Assembly: GCA_021158725.1 (NCBI GenBank)
Contig: JAGGUB010000012.1
Span: 1 to 7,857 of the forward strand
Direction of reading: 5' to 3'
Length of the DNA: 7,857 nucleotides
From: Caldifarciminota bacterium
Lineage (GTDB): Bacteria > Hydrothermota > UBA3073 > NMUJ01
The position numbers were made by a program, and so were the translations under genes. Positions within the stretch are counted from its first letter, which is position 1; each line of letters begins with the position of its first letter. The notes below the pieces were generated by a model. It was not told the origin of the DNA and ran no database searches. It worked only from the letters and a program-made list of their open reading frames with translations. Shown one piece after another: positions 5,634 through 7,857 of the stretch.

Positions 5634-7038
5634 TCAACCTACGGCGACGGGTGGCGGCTAACTCTCTTGCTAACCGCTTATTACGTAATTTTAGTGTTTC
5701 TGGGCGTTTGACATCAGTGTTGTCGGGATGTCGTCTATATCTGTACAGCACTTTATGTACACGACCTATTTGATACTTTTCGGAAACCTTCAATATGAGG
5801 TCGTAATCCTCACCATAATCGCCGAACGTTTTGTAGTCGAACCCACCAAACTCCTGGATCACACTCCTGTGCCATACACGTACTGCGCCGGCACCATCGA
5901 CTCGCAATATGTTGTTTTGGTTGTATTCCAGGTGCTTGATCACACCCATCTCGGGTATGGGGTTGCCGGCTTCATCCATAAGCTCGTAGTAGGAGATTGC
6001 TACACCCCAAAACGGATGTGTTTCGAGTGCTTCCACCATACATTCGAGTGTCTCAGGTAGGTACTCGTCGTCTGAATCCAGTTGCGCTACGTACTTGCCA
6101 CGTGCATGCTGTAAGCCAAGTGTCAACGAATATCCGATGATGTTGATATTGTTTTCGATCAACCTTATCCGTGGCTCCTTACGCATGTATTCACGTACGA
6201 TATCCTTTGTGCGGTCGGTGGACCCATTATCAACGATGATGTATTCCCAAGCTTTCAGCGTCTGCTGTAGTACACTTTCGATGGCATTGGATATGAACCG
6301 CTCACGGTTATAGACTGGGGTGATGATCGAAACGATAGGGTCACCGGGTTTGGTTTCCACCTGAGGTACACGGTTCCATGGTAATTCGATGTATATGCCA
6401 CGACGTTTGAGCATCTGTTCGAACGCATGTTCGATTTCGAGCTCCTCATCCCTTGAATAGAATAAATATGCGAACCCACCATATTTTGAGCTACCGGGGA
6501 AGAACAGCTTGTTGGATGCGAATTGGCGGTCTTCGAGCTTGTCTTTGGTTAATGTCAGGTCATAACACGGTGCGGGGTGATGATGTATCTGATAGTGTTC
6601 ACTCAACCGCAGATGTAGATCGTACTCATATGCGTACTTCAACTGCGTGTTGTAACCACCAACCTCACGTATGGCAGCAGTGCGATAGAATTTGACTGGC
6701 CCAAACTCAAACCGTTCAGTCCAATCGCCATCATAATCACGTAGTTTGACCGTATTTTGGGTATCATCTATGCGTTCGATGTAGTCTGAATATATGAACC
6801 CTATCTTGGGGTTGGCTTCCATCTCAGCTACCCACTTATCGAATGTATCCGGATGAAACGTTACCCCCTGCGGTAGATACGTGAAATACTGTGGCCTTTC
6901 ATGTTCGATTAGCTGGTTGAAAGCTAAAGCGATAGGCCTATCCTTGGGTACGTTGACGACGGTAATGCCGAGCGATTTGAGTCGCTTCACCTCGGTGGGA
7001 TTCTTTACACCCGGTGGTACAGCGACTAAAATTTTCAT
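5614..7038 (-). CDS. Tandem family 2 glycosyltransferase with degenerate first domain
   Basis: This 474-residue protein has no signal peptide or membrane helix, so it is probably cytosolic. Residues 235-435 are a full GT-A family 2 domain: VSIITPVYNRERF (236-248), YIIVDNGSTDRTKD (266-279), the metal/nucleotide-sugar DSDD at 321-324, and the GEDYD catalytic region (409-413). Residues 1-165 look like a second, worn copy. FTYLPQGVTFHPDTFDKWV aligns with AQLDSDDEYLPETLECMV, and FYRTAAIREVGGYN then YEYDLHLRLSEHYQ with VWHRSVIQEFGGFD then GEDYDLILKVSEKYQ. The DSDD equivalent is PQGV (56-59), so domain 1 probably cannot bind a metal-sugar nucleotide. Residues 440-474 are an Arg-rich tail. The donor and acceptor are unknown. 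It heads the operon with sufC and sufB, overlapping sufC by 20 nt. The ATG at 7038 has no clear Shine-Dalgarno. Confidence 0.93.
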   Translation of the reverse strand: MKILVAVPPGVKNPTEVKRLKSLGITVVNVPKDRPIALAFNQLIEHERPQYFTYLPQGVTFHPDTFDKWVAEMEANPKIGFIYSDYIERIDDTQNTVKLRDYDGDWTERFEFGPVKFYRTAAIREVGGYNTQLKYAYEYDLHLRLSEHYQIHHHPAPCYDLTLTKDKLEDRQFASNKLFFPGSSKYGGFAYLFYSRDEELEIEHAFEQMLKRRGIYIELPWNRVPQVETKPGDPIVSIITPVYNRERFISNAIESVLQQTLKAWEYIIVDNGSTDRTKDIVREYMRKEPRIRLIENNINIIGYSLTLGLQHARGKYVAQLDSDDEYLPETLECMVEALETHPFWGVAISYYELMDEAGNPIPEMGVIKHLEYNQNNILRVDGAGAVRVWHRSVIQEFGGFDYKTFGDYGEDYDLILKVSEKYQIGRVHKVLYRYRRHPDNTDVKRPETLKLRNKRLARELAATRRRRLNERTAA

Positions 7039-7089
7039 CTATTTAAGATATGGGGTGACGATAAAAGGCAAGTGATTATTACAATGGTA

Positions 7090-7153
7090 AGTCAAAATTT
7101 ATCATCAGCTTATCTCATCAGATAAGTTGACTGTAAAGATGCATGGGTATTTT
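7090..7153. promoter_or_regulatory. Divergent control region with nested inverted repeat
   Basis: This lies in the 123-nt gap between the glycosyltransferase (minus) and the beta-propeller gene (plus). AGTCAA at 7090-7095 and TTGACT at 7127-7132 are inverted copies and read as a -35-like TTGACT on each strand pointing outward. Between them CTTATC (7109-7114) and GATAAG (7121-7126) form an inner inverted repeat, extendable to 9 bp with one G-T pair. TCATCAG occurs twice, at 7102 and 7115. For the plus strand, TATTTT at 7148-7153 lies 15 nt after TTGACT. For the minus strand, an extended -10-like TGTAATAAT (7083-7075) is present but too close to the TTGACT, so it would act alone. The inner repeat could bind a regulator. 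Exact promoters are uncertain. Confidence 0.4.
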
Positions 7154-7161
7154 TGCAATAA

Positions 7162-7857
7162 ATGATAATTTGGTTATTATTTATTGGTGTTTCCTTAACG
7201 TCGATCGTTAAGATTCCTTTCTTTGCGAATGACAGCTGTAAAGTTATCGAATTTTACTATTCTAAAGATGGAAGAGATTGGTATATCATTGCTTCGTTAC
7301 GTAACCCTAACTATCCTGATACGTGGAAAGATGAATTTGTCTGGGTTTTTCGTGGAAAGTATCCTAAAGATGCGAGAATAAAGGTGGTTTATGTTTTTTC
7401 GAGTAAAAAGCGCGAAGATACGCTCAATGAGGTAGATATAAATGTAAAGAATGTCGATTTTTCGCCACATTCTTACTATAAAAATGAGGCAGTTATCGAT
7501 CGTGAAGATACAACCTATTCGTGGAGAATGCTCGGTTATGATGCACAACATACTGGGTACTATCCATATCCGTTGGCTCCACCATTAGAAGAGAGGTGGT
7601 CCTTCCACGCTCTATACAACGATTTTACGATGATATCAGCTTCGTGTGCCAATGGCTGCCTTTATGTAGGTAATGGTGGTAGAAGGCTTTATGCCATCGA
7701 TATCTACTCAGGGGACACAATTTGGGTACAATGGCTCACAAGCAACGTATGGACCACGGCATTGGCTCCCGGTGATACCTTGCTTTTTGCTGGCACAAGC
7801 ATAGAACCTACTCTTACATGGCCGACTTTCTTCTGCTTGGATGCAAGGACGGGTGAG
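7162..7857 (+). CDS. PQQ-like beta-propeller protein, N-terminal part (3' end outside window)
   Basis: The frame is open for 232 codons to the last base, ending in ...LDARTGE. A stop codon lies directly before the ATG (TAA 7159-7161), which fixes this as the most upstream possible start. Residues 2-22 are hydrophobic (IIWLLFIGVSL...PFFA) and look like an export signal, but there is no Lys or Arg before the core, which is atypical. Residues 25-115 are a beta-rich domain I do not recognise, with FYYSKDGRDW, WVFRGKYPKDARIKVVYVFSS and acidic stretches. From residue 121 a PQQ/BamB-like propeller begins: WRMLGYDAQHTGY is the usual entry motif, then blades CLYVGNGGRRLYAIDIYSGDTIW (166-188) and LLFAGTS...FFCLDARTGE (207-232). 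Such proteins are mostly periplasmic or surface repeats. No Shine-Dalgarno is visible. GC is about 37% in the first part, lower than in the neighbours. Confidence 0.85.
   Translation, partial: MIIWLLFIGVSLTSIVKIPFFANDSCKVIEFYYSKDGRDWYIIASLRNPNYPDTWKDEFVWVFRGKYPKDARIKVVYVFSSKKREDTLNEVDINVKNVDFSPHSYYKNEAVIDREDTTYSWRMLGYDAQHTGYYPYPLAPPLEERWSFHALYNDFTMISASCANGCLYVGNGGRRLYAIDIYSGDTIWVQWLTSNVWTTALAPGDTLLFAGTSIEPTLTWPTFFCLDARTGE

Noticed and set aside
3975..6695. Plus-strand open frames opposite sufB, sufC and the glycosyltransferase
   Set aside because: They are shadows of genes with clear motifs; their translations are low-complexity Ser/Thr/Pro- or Cys/His-rich and lack ribosome sites.
7297..7551. 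Minus-strand frame of 84 codons opposite the propeller gene
   Set aside because: It is antisense to a continuous 232-codon frame with propeller motifs, and its Ile/Tyr-rich sequence reflects AT-rich complement.

Overview
This window looks like a stretch of chromosome from an anaerobic, diderm-type bacterium, probably of an uncultivated lineage. Bacterial traits are a LapA/LapB pair, a probable lipoprotein with a strong Shine-Dalgarno, and TTGACA-type promoters. Both tRNA genes lack an encoded CCA. The Fe-S assembly genes are of the short two-component SufC/SufB kind (called SMS), best known from archaea and anaerobic bacteria. I cannot name the phylum from sequence alone. GC content is near 50% in the metabolic genes I sampled and about 37% at the start of the last gene. 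No phage, transposon, CRISPR array or defence genes are visible.

Layout, left to right. (1) Positions 1-1842, plus strand: the 3' end of an isocitrate/isopropylmalate/homoisocitrate dehydrogenase gene, then a LeuC-type hydro-lyase large subunit 6 nt later. They would catalyse consecutive isomerisation and oxidative decarboxylation steps on a 2- or 3-hydroxyacid. The small dehydratase subunit is not in the window. (2) 1860-3293, plus strand: a promoter, tRNA-Leu(CAA), lapA starting 6 nt after the tRNA, and lapB overlapping lapA by 29 nt. (3) 3294-3765, plus strand: a promoter, a small Bor-like lipoprotein gene, and tRNA-Ala(GGC) 7 nt later. (4) 3812-7038, minus strand: a three-gene overlapping operon in transcription order tandem glycosyltransferase, sufC, sufB. 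It converges on the tRNA-Ala. (5) 7039-7161: a divergent control region with a nested inverted repeat. (6) 7162 to the end, plus strand: the 5' part of a PQQ-like beta-propeller protein gene, cut by the window edge.

Likely working units: the dehydrogenase and dehydratase form one metabolic pair. LapA and LapB form an envelope-control pair at the inner membrane (in E. coli they tune LPS synthesis). SufC and SufB form a minimal Fe-S scaffold complex that could supply the 4Fe-4S cluster of the LeuC-type enzyme. The coupling of the glycosyltransferase to sufCB is by position only. The most interesting points are the minimal Suf system with a lost Cys405 equivalent, the glycosyltransferase with a degenerate first domain, the tRNA genes placed tightly against protein genes, the LapB without a membrane anchor, and the nested palindrome between the divergent genes. 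I did not find a clearly undescribed multi-gene system.
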